A stretch of 64,000 nucleotides of DNA, from contig JAFAEM010000006.1 of the NCBI GenBank assembly GCA_023424015.1, positions 310,001-374,000 on the forward strand, written 5' to 3'. The position numbers were made by a program, and so were the translations under genes. Positions within the stretch are counted from its first letter, which is position 1. Each line of letters starts with the position of its first letter. Source of the DNA: Bacteroidota bacterium (GTDB taxonomy: Bacteria > Bacteroidota > Bacteroidia > Chitinophagales > Chitinophagaceae). The notes beneath the pieces are model-generated. The model was not told where the DNA came from. It saw only the letters and a list, made by a program, of their open reading frames with translations, and did not search any database. Shown here piece after piece: positions 43,856 to 51,920 of this stretch.

Positions 43856-45307
43856 ATGAAAATAGCTGTAGCTAAAGGTGATGGTATCGGCCCCGAGATC
43901 ATGGACGCCGTGCTGGACATATTTAAAGCCAATAACACTCCCCTGGAATATGAATTTGTGGATATGGGCAAATGGGTTTTTGACAAGGGTTTTTCCAACG
44001 GAATGACGCCCGAAGCAAAAGCCACTATCGAAAACCTGGGCATTCTTTTCAAAGGTCCCATGGAAACACCCAAAGGAAAAGGTGTAAAGAGTGTAAACGT
44101 GACTGCAAGAAAGACCTGGAACACCTACGCCAACAAAAGGGTATTCCAAACCCTGCATGGCGTAGATACTGTTTTCAGTAAAGCGGGTATCCCGATCGAT
44201 ATTACGGTGGTGAGGGAAAATATTGAAGACACTTATGGTGGCATCGAGCATATGCTCACTCATGACGTAGCCCTCAGCCGCCGCTTTATCACCAGGCCCG
44301 GCAGCCTGCAGGTGATCCGCTATGCTTTTGAAATGGCACGGCAAAAAAATGCCCGTCGTATCACCTGTGGTCACAAGGCCAATATTATGAAGATCACAGA
44401 TGGACTTTTCCTGGAATGCTTTTATGAAGTGGCTAAAGACTATCCCGAGCTGAAAGCGGATGATGTTATCGTGGATGATCTCTGTATGAAACTGGTGATC
44501 CAGCCCGACAAATTTGATGTAGTGGTGCTGACCAACCTGCAGGGCGATATCGTGTCGGATCTTTGCGCGGGGCTGGTAGGCGGACTTGGTTTTGCGCCTT
44601 CGGCAAATATTGGTGATCATATTTGCATCTTCGAAGCCGTGCATGGCACCGCACCGGATATTGCTGGTAAAAATATTGCCAATCCAACTGCACTATTGCT
44701 GAGTGGTATCGCGATGCTTCGGCACCTGGGTTATATGCAAAACGCGGCTGAAATTGAAAACGCGTTGTTGTTTACACTCGAATCGGGAATACGCACCGGT
44801 GATTTTGGTGATAAGAGTAAAACAGCGCTTAACACACCGCAATTTGCGCAAAAGATCATCAGCAATTTTGGTAAAAAACCAGAACTCAACGCGAAAGAGT
44901 TGCTGCCTAACAGGCCGGCGGTTCAAACCGTATTCAAGCTTGAGAAAAACCCGATGCTTGTTTCCAAAGAAATGGAACAGGAAAATATTGTAGGTGTCGA
45001 TATGTTTATCGAAAGCGATGAACAACCAGAGGTCATTGCAAAGAAATGCCAGCGGCATGGCGGTGTGAAGTTCAATATCATCAACGTCAGCAACCGCGGC
45101 ACACAGGTATGGCCGACCGGGTCCGTATTCACCAATCTTGTCAACCAGTATAATGTTCGGTTTGAAAGTCTCGACGGTCAGCCGTTAAATCAACAGGATA
45201 TCATTGGGCTATATGTAAGCCTGAGTGGTGATTTTAAGATCTGCTCGCTGGAACTGCTGAATATGTGGGGGGATAAGAAAGCGTATAGTTTGTCGCAGGG
45301 ACAGTAG
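43856..45307 (+). CDS. icd: NADP-dependent isocitrate dehydrogenase (long form)
   Basis: Oxidative decarboxylation of isocitrate to 2-oxoglutarate in the TCA cycle. The 483-residue protein opens with the family start (IAVAKGDGIGPEIMDAVLDI), has NTYANKRVFQTLHGVDT, RENIEDTYGGIEHML, VDDLCMKLVIQPDKFDVVV and HGTAPDIAGKNIANPTALLL (NADP site), then an extra C-terminal domain of about 140 residues (from roughly NPMLVSKEMEQENIVG) as in the Thermus-type long enzymes. The substrate-loop and metal Asp residues are intact. Monocistronic. Confidence 0.92.
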   Translation: MKIAVAKGDGIGPEIMDAVLDIFKANNTPLEYEFVDMGKWVFDKGFSNGMTPEAKATIENLGILFKGPMETPKGKGVKSVNVTARKTWNTYANKRVFQTLHGVDTVFSKAGIPIDITVVRENIEDTYGGIEHMLTHDVALSRRFITRPGSLQVIRYAFEMARQKNARRITCGHKANIMKITDGLFLECFYEVAKDYPELKADDVIVDDLCMKLVIQPDKFDVVVLTNLQGDIVSDLCAGLVGGLGFAPSANIGDHICIFEAVHGTAPDIAGKNIANPTALLLSGIAMLRHLGYMQNAAEIENALLFTLESGIRTGDFGDKSKTALNTPQFAQKIISNFGKKPELNAKELLPNRPAVQTVFKLEKNPMLVSKEMEQENIVGVDMFIESDEQPEVIAKKCQRHGGVKFNIINVSNRGTQVWPTGSVFTNLVNQYNVRFESLDGQPLNQQDIIGLYVSLSGDFKICSLELLNMWGDKKAYSLSQGQ

Positions 45308-45320
45308 CGCTGGCAGGAAG

Positions 45321-45350
45321 AATTGGGGATGGGAGATTAGGAATTGGGGG
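45321..45350. repeat. GGAATTGGGG word repeat
   Basis: AATTGGGGATGGGAGATTAG followed by GAATTGGGGG between icd and the AAA ATPase gene. Purine-only apart from T; another of the dispersed word-like intergenic repeats. Confidence 0.6.
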
Positions 45351-45387
45351 TAGCCATAACATTCGATGAAAATCTCTTTTTTGGATG

Positions 45388-45435
45388 ACCTACTTACGGA
45401 CAAGTATATCGATTTATACTTGTCCGTAAGTAGGT
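45388..45435. repeat. 21-bp perfect inverted repeat carrying TTACGGACA
   Basis: Left arm 45388-45408 (contains CCTACTTACGGACAAGTATA), six-base centre TCGATT, right arm 45415-45435 exactly complementary. The arms contain the TTACGGACA word found again at 45462-45470 and, inverted, at 45489-45497. The next gene is the ATPase at 45501. Confidence 0.9.
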
Positions 45436-45456
45436 TTGAAAAAAAAATAAAATATG

Positions 45457-45497
45457 TATATTTACGGACAAATATAAACCTGTAAACCTGTCCGTAA
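45457..45497. promoter_or_regulatory. Second TTACGGACA pair reaching the ATPase start codon
   Basis: TATATTT-ACGGAC-AAATATA (45457-45476) is a small palindrome containing TTACGGACA (45462-45470). AAACCTGT is directly repeated at 45476-45483 and 45484-45491. TGTCCGTAA (45489-45497) ends three bases before the ATG at 45501. The arrangement suggests two operator sites for one DNA-binding protein. Confidence 0.55.
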
Positions 45498-45500
45498 CTG

Positions 45501-46934
45501 ATGGCAGAAGATATAATAGGCCGCGAGGAAGAACAAAAGATGCTGCACGACGTCCTTCATTCCAAAGAAGCCGAACTCCTTGTTATTTATGGCAGGCGCC
45601 GGATTGGAAAAACGTTTCTTATCCGAAACTATTTCGAGAAGCAAATAGTCTTCGAGTTTACCGGCGCCTACGAAGCTGGTATGCAGCAGCAGTTGTACAA
45701 TTTCGGCAAGGCGTTGCAGGAAGCCATGGCCACCGAAGTCCCACCCGCTACCCCGGTAAGTTGGGAACAGGCTTTTACATTTCTAAGCAGCATTTTGAAG
45801 GGCACACCTGGTAAGCAACCGCTGGTCATTGTCTTTGATGAATTTCCCTGGATACATACGCCTAAATCAGGATTCTTATCCACTTTTGAACACTGGTGGA
45901 ATACCTGGGCTTCGCGTCAACCCCGGATAAAGGTGATACTCTGCGGATCGGCTGCGTCCTGGATGATCAAAAACATAATTAACAGCAAAGGCGGATTACA
46001 CAACCGGATCACCCGGGCGCCAATTTCGTTGATGCCTTTCACGCTTAAAGAAACCAGGAACTACCTGGCCAGCCGGGGTATTAAGCTGAATAACTATCAG
46101 ATCCTGGAACTGTATATGACAATGGGAGGTGTGCCACAGTATCTTAAGCAGGTAGGCAAAGGAGAAAGCACACAACAGGTAATTGACCGGCTTTTTTTTG
46201 CTCCTAAAGCACTTTTGAAAATAGAATTCAAAAATCTGTACCAGTCCCTGTTCGCCGACGCTAGTCACCACGAGAACATTGTACGTGCACTTGCAAAAAA
46301 GGGAAAAGGGTTAAGCAGGGTAGAGATACTTGCCGAATGTGGGCTTACCGACGGTGGCGGCACCACCCGCATATTCGATGAACTAGAGCAATCTGGCTTT
46401 ATCACGCATTATATCCCTTTTGAGAAAACAACAAGGGATACTCTTTATAAATTAACAGACGAGTATTCCTTATTCTACCTCAGGTTTGTTGACCGTGCCC
46501 GCGCCACCGGGCCAGGCACCTGGGAAAAAATTGCAGAAGGGCAGTCTTATCACAGTTGGAGCGGGTTTGCCTTTGAATCCATCTGCCAAAAACATATACA
46601 ACAGATAATTAAAGCATTAAAAATAAAAGCCTACACCGAAGTTTCACCATGGCGCTATAACCCCAAGAAAGGGGAAAGAGGGGCGCAGATCGATCTGTTG
46701 CTGGACCGAAAAGACCGCACCATCAATATTTGTGAAATAAAATTCACTAACAGCAGGTTTATTATAGATAAGAAGTATGCAGCCGAACTCCTCAGTAAAG
46801 AAAAAGTGTTCAAAGCACAAACCAAAACCAAAAAGACTACTTTCCTGACAATGGTCACAACCTATGGTGTAAAACAAAACAGCTACTCCGATCAATTGAT
46901 ACAGGGTGAAGTAGTGATGAATGACCTTTTTTAG
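45501..46934 (+). CDS. AAA ATPase with C-terminal DUF234 / PD-(D/E)XK nuclease-like domain
   Basis: A 477-residue protein of the ATPase_2/COG1672 type, common in archaea and scattered in Bacteroidota. Residues about 1-220: STAND-like ATPase with Walker A YGRRRIGKT (30-38) and Walker B LVIVFDEFPW (Asp113-Glu114), and sensor ILCGSAASWM. Residues about 270-340: winged helix (GLSRVEILAECGLTDGGGTT). Residues about 360-477: DUF234 with a restriction-type core, Asp398 and Glu412-x-Lys414 (AQIDLLL and ICEIKF). Function of the family is unknown. It stands alone with elaborate inverted repeats upstream. An ATPase-nuclease-wHTH chain that may bind its own repeats is plausible. Confidence 0.88.
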   Translation: MAEDIIGREEEQKMLHDVLHSKEAELLVIYGRRRIGKTFLIRNYFEKQIVFEFTGAYEAGMQQQLYNFGKALQEAMATEVPPATPVSWEQAFTFLSSILKGTPGKQPLVIVFDEFPWIHTPKSGFLSTFEHWWNTWASRQPRIKVILCGSAASWMIKNIINSKGGLHNRITRAPISLMPFTLKETRNYLASRGIKLNNYQILELYMTMGGVPQYLKQVGKGESTQQVIDRLFFAPKALLKIEFKNLYQSLFADASHHENIVRALAKKGKGLSRVEILAECGLTDGGGTTRIFDELEQSGFITHYIPFEKTTRDTLYKLTDEYSLFYLRFVDRARATGPGTWEKIAEGQSYHSWSGFAFESICQKHIQQIIKALKIKAYTEVSPWRYNPKKGERGAQIDLLLDRKDRTINICEIKFTNSRFIIDKKYAAELLSKEKVFKAQTKTKKTTFLTMVTTYGVKQNSYSDQLIQGEVVMNDLF

Positions 46935-47116
46935 GCACCGCGGTCACCAATATTCCGGCCAATTACTTCCCAGTTCTCCTTAGTCTCTCCTGCCAACTTT
47001 GGGGGAGCTTACAATTTGAAGAATACTCTTAACGATTGCTCCCTACCCGGTCGCCTGGTGCAAATAAATTCCCAATTCCATCTTTCCAGGCCCACGTCAC
47101 ACGCAACACCATCAAA

Positions 47117-47305
47117 TTATAACCTGAAATATTTCACTGTGCCCATCGTGATGAGAAAGACTCCCATGAGCATTATTACTATCGGCCAGAATAAGGAGCG
47201 GTCCTCTTCGTACACATTTTTAAAGAATTGAAACACGCCGGCAGCACAAAACAAAATGCCGACACCGCATAAGACCCAGGGATTATTTAAGTATTGAATG
47301 GGCAT
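47117..47305 (-). CDS. Small two-helix membrane protein
   Basis: A 62-residue protein with two hydrophobic helices (WVLCGVGILFCAAGVFQFF and LFWPIVIMLMGVFLITMGTV) joined by an acidic loop NVYEEDRS. No recognised family. It starts 11 bases after the SUI1 gene on the same strand, so it is likely the last gene of the nadC-SUI1 transcript. The 182 bases between it and the ATPase stop hold nothing I can interpret. Confidence 0.65.
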   Translation of the reverse strand: MPIQYLNNPWVLCGVGILFCAAGVFQFFKNVYEEDRSLFWPIVIMLMGVFLITMGTVKYFRL

Positions 47306-47316
47306 GCCTGGAGAAG

Positions 47317-47658
47317 CTATATACGTTTGGAAAGTTTATAACCGCTTTTCAAAAGCCATTGCATTACTTTATCCCGCTGGTCGCCCTGCACAATGATCTC
47401 GCCGTCCTTTGCCGAACCACCGGTGCCACAGAATGATTTTAATTTTTTGCCCAACTCCACAAAATCATTTTCCGAACCCACAAAACCCTCTACCAGCGTA
47501 ACAACCTTTCCAGCCCTTTGTTTGGAATCGAGCCTCACCCGCAGCTTCTGCTCTGCCGCTGGCAAAGTATTGATATCATTTTGCTCTTCTTCGAATTTGA
47601 AATCCGGATCGGTACTATATACAAATCCGCGGGTATCTGGTTTATTTTTCTTTGACAT
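47317..47658 (-). CDS. SUI1/eIF1-family translation factor
   Basis: From the ATG at 47658 (MSKKNKPDTRGFVYST) the product is 113 residues with a C-terminal SUI1 domain: KLRVRLDSKQRAGKVVTLVE, then the FCGTGGSAKDGEIIVQGDQR stretch and a final helix VMQWLLKSGYK. YciH-type bacterial SUI1 proteins can influence start-codon fidelity in vitro; the physiological role is unsettled. The N-terminal 40 residues are low complexity. It starts ten bases after nadC, so it is in the same operon. Confidence 0.88.
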   Translation of the reverse strand: MSKKNKPDTRGFVYSTDPDFKFEEEQNDINTLPAAEQKLRVRLDSKQRAGKVVTLVEGFVGSENDFVELGKKLKSFCGTGGSAKDGEIIVQGDQRDKVMQWLLKSGYKLSKRI

Positions 47659-47668
47659 ATTATTCAGC

Positions 47669-48532
47669 TTATTTATCAACTTTCACTGCCTTTAAACTCA
47701 GGTCGAGGCTTCTCGCCTGGTGTATCAAAGCACCGACACTTACATAATCAACGCCGGTTTGGGCATATTCGTCGAGGTTATCGAGATTGATGCCGCCACT
47801 GGCTTCGGTTTCAAACTCGCCATTAATCAGCGCCAGCGCCTGCTCAATTTCTTCAGGCGTGAAATTATCGAGCATGATACGAAATACTTTTCCCCTTCCC
47901 ACGGCCACTACTTCTTTTACATCATCCAGGCTTCGTGTCTCCACCTCTATTTTCAAACCTGGCTTTTTGTTCATGACATAATCATGCGCCTTATTGATCG
48001 CCTTTTCAATGCCGCCGCAATAATCAATATGATTGTCCTTAAGCATGATCATATCAAAAAGGCCAAACCGATGGTTGACGCCTCCGCCGATCTCTACGGC
48101 TTTTTTCTCCAGCAAACGAAAATTTGGCGTTGTCTTTCGGGTATCAAGCAAACGCGTTTTTAGCCCTGTAAGCCGGTCGGTGTACTTGCGGGTTAGGGTG
48201 GTAATGCCACACATCCTTTGCATGCAATTCAGCACCAGCCTTTCGCATTGCAGGATAGTATGTACGGAAGCTTCTACTTCAAAAGCCATTTCACCAGCGA
48301 TCATTTTGTCTCCGTCTTTCTTAAAGGCGGTAAAAACAGCCTGGCTATCGCGGTATTCAAAAATCTTCCGGGCTACTTCCATTCCTGAAAGAATACCGTT
48401 CTCTTTTATTTTTAAAACCGCTTTACCCCTGGCTGATGCGGGGATACAGGAAAGCGTGGAATGATCCCCGTCGCCAATATCTTCACTGAGGGCTTCATCA
48501 ACCAGGTGTTGCAACTTTTCATCAAAACTCAT
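47669..48532 (-). CDS. nadC: Nicotinate-nucleotide pyrophosphorylase (carboxylating)
   Basis: NadC (quinolinate phosphoribosyltransferase) makes nicotinate mononucleotide from quinolinate and PRPP. From the ATG at 48532 it has 287 residues: EALSEDIGDGDHST, CERLVLNCMQRMCGITTLTR, the LDTRKTTPNFRLLEKKAV signature, GGGVNHRFGLFDMIMLKDNH, IEVETRSLDD and EASGGINLDNLDEYAQTGVD. All substrate-binding Arg/Lys/His residues appear intact. Eleven in-frame codons upstream fall in the terminator hairpin region, supporting the internal ATG. Confidence 0.95.
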   Translation of the reverse strand: MSFDEKLQHLVDEALSEDIGDGDHSTLSCIPASARGKAVLKIKENGILSGMEVARKIFEYRDSQAVFTAFKKDGDKMIAGEMAFEVEASVHTILQCERLVLNCMQRMCGITTLTRKYTDRLTGLKTRLLDTRKTTPNFRLLEKKAVEIGGGVNHRFGLFDMIMLKDNHIDYCGGIEKAINKAHDYVMNKKPGLKIEVETRSLDDVKEVVAVGRGKVFRIMLDNFTPEEIEQALALINGEFETEASGGINLDNLDEYAQTGVDYVSVGALIHQARSLDLSLKAVKVDK

Positions 48533-48545
48533 GTCACAAAAATAC

Positions 48546-48577
48546 GGAAGCCTTCCTGTTTGCACGGGAAGGCTTCC
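48546..48577 (-). terminator. Intrinsic terminator after the DUF4783 gene
   Basis: GGAAGCCTTCC (48546-48556), ten-base loop, GGAAGGCTTCC (48567-48577): a perfect 11-bp stem. On the minus strand it follows the DUF4783 stop by 23 bases and is followed by GTATTTTTG, separating that gene from nadC. Confidence 0.75.
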
Positions 48578-48600
48578 TGCTTATTATTTTCCATCACAAC

Positions 48601-48990
48601 TTACTCTATGGACTGAAACCTGATCTCCTTCAGGACTTCTTTATTGCCTTTTGTTTTCATAAACACATGTGCCCTGAAATTACCTGACTTGGTCTGCAGG
48701 GTACCAATGCAATAATTACCACCGGGTGATTCGCCTTTGTGCTTGAGGTCAAAATCCCTCACGCCGTTGTTGGCAAAAAAGTCTTTCAGGATCACCTGTG
48801 CCTGCGCCTTGCTGTAGCTATCGCTTTTTACAGGCAATGATAATTCCACATTATCATCGAAGTATTTCGCCAGCCCCGATGCGTTACCTGTGCGTAAGGC
48901 ACCTATCACACCATCTATATTACCCGACTGGGCAGCTGAAGACAGCGTTAACAAAAGACCCAGCAAAAATGAAGTAGTTAATACTTTCAT
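48601..48990 (-). CDS. DUF4783 exported protein
   Basis: A 129-residue protein with a signal peptide (MKVLTTSFLLGLLLTLSSAAQ) and one NTF2-like DUF4783 domain: IDGVIGALRTGNASGLAKYF, VELSLPVKSDSYSKAQAQVI, LKDFF and a C-terminal FRAHVFMKTKGNKEVLKEIR. The domain is almost confined to Bacteroidota and its role is unknown. Its position directly upstream of nadC is common in the phylum, but the hairpin between them suggests separate transcripts. Confidence 0.88.
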   Translation of the reverse strand: MKVLTTSFLLGLLLTLSSAAQSGNIDGVIGALRTGNASGLAKYFDDNVELSLPVKSDSYSKAQAQVILKDFFANNGVRDFDLKHKGESPGGNYCIGTLQTKSGNFRAHVFMKTKGNKEVLKEIRFQSIE

Positions 48991-49184
48991 GATTAATTGT
49001 TTTTCATAGGGATTAAAAAACTAAAAATATGCCATAGCGTACGGATTACTCCGGAATACTAAAATAGTAAAAACCGGTTGTTAAATATATTTAAGGCATA
49101 AATAGCTTTAGGATATGTAATTTTACAACGCATTGTTACCTGATAATGAACGAATTTGTACCAAAATAAACGATCCTTTCACTA

Positions 49185-50717
49185 ATGCCGAAAAAACGCG
49201 TAATTCTGATCATAATGGACGGGTGGGGACTCGGAAAAGTTGCATCCTCCGACGCTATACAACACGCTAACGTTCCGTTTACCAAATCACTGTATTCTAC
49301 ATATCCCAATACCACCCTGGTGACCTGTGGGGAACTGGTGGGGCTTCCCGCAGGACAAATGGGAAATTCGGAGGTTGGACATCTTAACCTCGGCGCGGGA
49401 CGTATCGTGTACCAGGAACTGCAAAGGATCAATGTTGCGATTCGCGATGGTTCTTTTGCACAAAATGAACAACTCCTCAAATCCATCCGGTTTGCTAAAC
49501 AAAATAACAAACCTCTTCACCTGCTGGGACTTGTAAGCGATGGCGGTGTGCACTCTCATATCCGCCACCTCGAAGCCATACTCGATATCTGCCAGGCAGA
49601 AGGTCTGACGGAGGTATTTGTACACGCTTTTACCGACGGCCGTGATTGTGATCCCAAAAGCGGTTTGGGTTTTATCAAAGAATTGCAATCTCACCTGGAC
49701 AAAACGGTTGGAAAGATCGCGACGATAAGTGGCCGTTATTATGCGATGGACCGCGACAAACGCTGGGAACGGATAAAACTGGCTTATGACGCGATGGTAA
49801 ATGGTATGGGTGATTTTTCCTATGATGCCCTGGCAACGATCGAGGCTTCCTATGCCAACAATGTAACTGACGAGTTTATCAAACCGATCGTGATCACTCA
49901 TAGGGACAACCGTCCCGTGGCCACAATCAGGGATGGCGATGTGGCGATCTGCTTCAACTTCCGCACTGATCGCTGCCGCGAGATCACTGAAGTGCTGACT
50001 CAAAAAGATATGGTTGAATTCGGGATGAAAAAACTGGCACTTCATTATACCACCATGACCCAATACGATGCCGCATTCAACCAGGTTAATATCGTTTTTG
50101 AAAATGACGACCTGCGAAATACAATCGGGGAAGTGATCGAGCAACATGGCTTAAAACAGATCCGGATAGCAGAGACTGAAAAATACCCGCATGTCACCTT
50201 CTTTTTTAGTGGTGGCCGGGAAACACCTTTTGAAGGAGAGATAAGAATACTGATACCCTCACCCAAAGTAGCTACTTACGATCTCAAACCGGAAATGAGC
50301 GCTTATGAAATGACCGAAGCGCTGATTCCCGAGCTGGTAAAACAAACCGCAGACTTCATCTGTCTCAATTACGCCAATGCTGATATGGTGGGGCATACAG
50401 GCGTCTGGAATGCAGCGATAAAAGCGGCTGAGACGGTTGATCAATGCGTGGGCAAAGTGGTGACAACGGCGCTGGCTCATGGCTACACCATTTTCCTGAC
50501 CGCAGATCATGGTAACTCAGATTACCTGATCAACGAAGACGGCTCACCCAATACGGCTCATACCCTTAATCCGGTACCTCTGTTCATTATCGATAATGAA
50601 TGGCGTGGCACGGTGAAACCCGGCAAACTGGCTGATATCGCACCCACCATTCTCACGATGATGGGTCTGCCTGTTCCACCGGTGATGACTGGTGAGATTT
50701 TGATCGATAAAGCTTAA
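49185..50717 (+). CDS. gpmI: 2,3-bisphosphoglycerate-independent phosphoglycerate mutase
   Basis: GpmI interconverts 3- and 2-phosphoglycerate in glycolysis. The 510-residue enzyme shows the alkaline-phosphatase-type metal sites: MDGWG with Asp12, GNSEVGHLNLGAGR with the phosphorylated Ser62, HAFTDGRDCDPKSG, YYAMDRDKRWER, NYANADMVGHTG and LTADHGNSDYL. Length is normal. Transcribed alone or with the haem-binding protein gene that starts 15 bases downstream. Confidence 0.97.
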   Translation: MPKKRVILIIMDGWGLGKVASSDAIQHANVPFTKSLYSTYPNTTLVTCGELVGLPAGQMGNSEVGHLNLGAGRIVYQELQRINVAIRDGSFAQNEQLLKSIRFAKQNNKPLHLLGLVSDGGVHSHIRHLEAILDICQAEGLTEVFVHAFTDGRDCDPKSGLGFIKELQSHLDKTVGKIATISGRYYAMDRDKRWERIKLAYDAMVNGMGDFSYDALATIEASYANNVTDEFIKPIVITHRDNRPVATIRDGDVAICFNFRTDRCREITEVLTQKDMVEFGMKKLALHYTTMTQYDAAFNQVNIVFENDDLRNTIGEVIEQHGLKQIRIAETEKYPHVTFFFSGGRETPFEGEIRILIPSPKVATYDLKPEMSAYEMTEALIPELVKQTADFICLNYANADMVGHTGVWNAAIKAAETVDQCVGKVVTTALAHGYTIFLTADHGNSDYLINEDGSPNTAHTLNPVPLFIIDNEWRGTVKPGKLADIAPTILTMMGLPVPPVMTGEILIDKA

Positions 50718-50732
50718 ATTCAAGGAAAAATC

Positions 50733-51218
50733 ATGCTTAAAAAGATCCTGATCTTCCTCCTGGTGGTACTGGTGGTGATCCAGTTTATCCATCCTGCCAG
50801 AAATAAAGCTGAGGGTCCGCAACCAAATTACATCGGTAACGCCTTTGCGGTGCCCGGCGACGTAAAGCTTATACTTGAGAAAGCCTGCAACGACTGCCAC
50901 TCTAATAATACCAGGTATCCATGGTATAGCTATATCCAGCCGGTTGACTGGTGGCTTGCCGGCCATGTCAACGATGGAAAGGCGGAATTGAATTTTGATG
51001 AATATACTAACCGCTCACTCCGCTACCAGTATCATAAAATGGAAGAGGTGGAGGAACTGGTGGTGGATGGCTCAATGCCCCTCGACTCTTACACCTGGAC
51101 ACATGGGGATGCGAAACTCACTGCCGAAGAAAAAGATAAACTGATAAACTGGTCGAAATCCGTTCGTAAAGACATGGAAACCAAATACCCCATCGACAGC
51201 CTGGTTCGGAAAAATTAG
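50733..51218 (+). CDS. Haem-binding domain membrane-anchored protein
   Basis: 161 residues: an N-terminal membrane anchor (LKKILIFLLVVLVVIQFIHP), then one c-type haem site CNDCH (52-56) in ILEKACNDCHSNNTRYPWYS, followed by the conserved WWLAGHVNDGKAELNFDEY of the Haem_bd family. Location is the periplasmic face of the inner membrane. The partner and redox role are unknown; such proteins are frequent in Bacteroidota. It starts 15 bases after gpmI. Confidence 0.88.
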   Translation: MLKKILIFLLVVLVVIQFIHPARNKAEGPQPNYIGNAFAVPGDVKLILEKACNDCHSNNTRYPWYSYIQPVDWWLAGHVNDGKAELNFDEYTNRSLRYQYHKMEEVEELVVDGSMPLDSYTWTHGDAKLTAEEKDKLINWSKSVRKDMETKYPIDSLVRKN

Positions 51219-51280
51219 GCGTAGTTCCACCTTCAAACCCCTGAAAATTTACCATCCTGTGCAGCTTTTGTATGGGAAAA

Positions 51281-51299
51281 TTGTCTAAATTACAGACAA
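51281..51299. promoter_or_regulatory. Palindrome upstream of the ECF sigma gene
   Basis: TTGTCT (51281-51286), seven bases, AGACAA (51294-51299), ending 13 bases before the sigma factor ATG at 51313. The position suits control of the sigma factor's own expression; it is short enough to be chance. Confidence 0.3.
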
Positions 51300-51312
51300 C
51301 CAAACGGCAATT

Positions 51313-51894
51313 ATGACCGAGGAAGCCATTTTAAAAGGTTGTTTAAACAATAATCCATCTGCCCAGCGGGAACTATATAACAGGTATAGCTCTAAAATGC
51401 TGGCAGTTTGTTACCGGTACGGTCACAACCGTGAAGATGCGGAGGATATGTTGCAGGAAGGCTTTATTAAGGTTTTTCTGCAGATACATACTTTCGAAAA
51501 CCGGGGTGCTTTTGAGGGTTGGATAAGGCGCATTATTGTACATACCTGTATCAATATCCTGAAGAAAAATAAAAAGTTCAATGAAAGCGTGGACATTATT
51601 TATGCTACAGGGATACAGGTGAGGGAGGAGACTGTGCCGGCCATTATCCAGGCCAAACAGGTGGTGGAATGTATCAGGATGTTGCCGATTGGCTATCGCA
51701 CCGTATTAAACCTGTATGCAGTTGAAGGATACAGCCACCGTGAGATAGCAGGTATGCTGGACATCGAAGAGAGCACGAGCAGAAGTCAGTACACGAGGGC
51801 AAAAGCGATGCTGGAAGATATTTTAATTAGGAAAAGGATCATTCAAAAACCAAAACAAGATATTGATTGGCTCGTTGCTGTAAGTCAGCGGTAG
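51313..51894 (+). CDS. ECF RNA polymerase sigma factor
   Basis: A 193-residue sigma-70 family protein with regions 2 and 4 only. Region 2: QRELYNRYSSKMLAVCYRYG, then EDAEDMLQEGFIKVFLQIHTF and GAFEGWIRRIIVHTCIN. Region 4: MLPIGYRTVLNLYAVEGYSH and REIAGMLDIEESTSRSQYTR. A 26-residue tail (RIIQKPKQDIDWLVAVSQR) follows. It would redirect RNA polymerase to an envelope- or stress-response regulon. No classical anti-sigma gene is adjacent; the next gene, 26 bases on, is the membrane-spanning protein at 51921. Confidence 0.94.
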   Translation: MTEEAILKGCLNNNPSAQRELYNRYSSKMLAVCYRYGHNREDAEDMLQEGFIKVFLQIHTFENRGAFEGWIRRIIVHTCINILKKNKKFNESVDIIYATGIQVREETVPAIIQAKQVVECIRMLPIGYRTVLNLYAVEGYSHREIAGMLDIEESTSRSQYTRAKAMLEDILIRKRIIQKPKQDIDWLVAVSQR

Positions 51895-51920
51895 ACCGTA
51901 TCCCTAAATAACAACTGGTT

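Noticed and set aside
43841..44644. A 267-residue minus-strand open frame
   Set aside because: Antisense to the isocitrate dehydrogenase gene and rich in Phe/His/Ile in the way reverse shadows are; no signal or domain.
45388..45435. The 21-bp inverted repeat as the ends of an insertion sequence
   Set aside because: Both arms are on the same side of the ATPase gene and only six bases apart, there is no transposase, and no matching copy is seen after 46934.
49287..50147. A 286-residue minus-strand open frame
   Set aside because: Antisense to gpmI, whose metal-site motifs are all present; no independent support.
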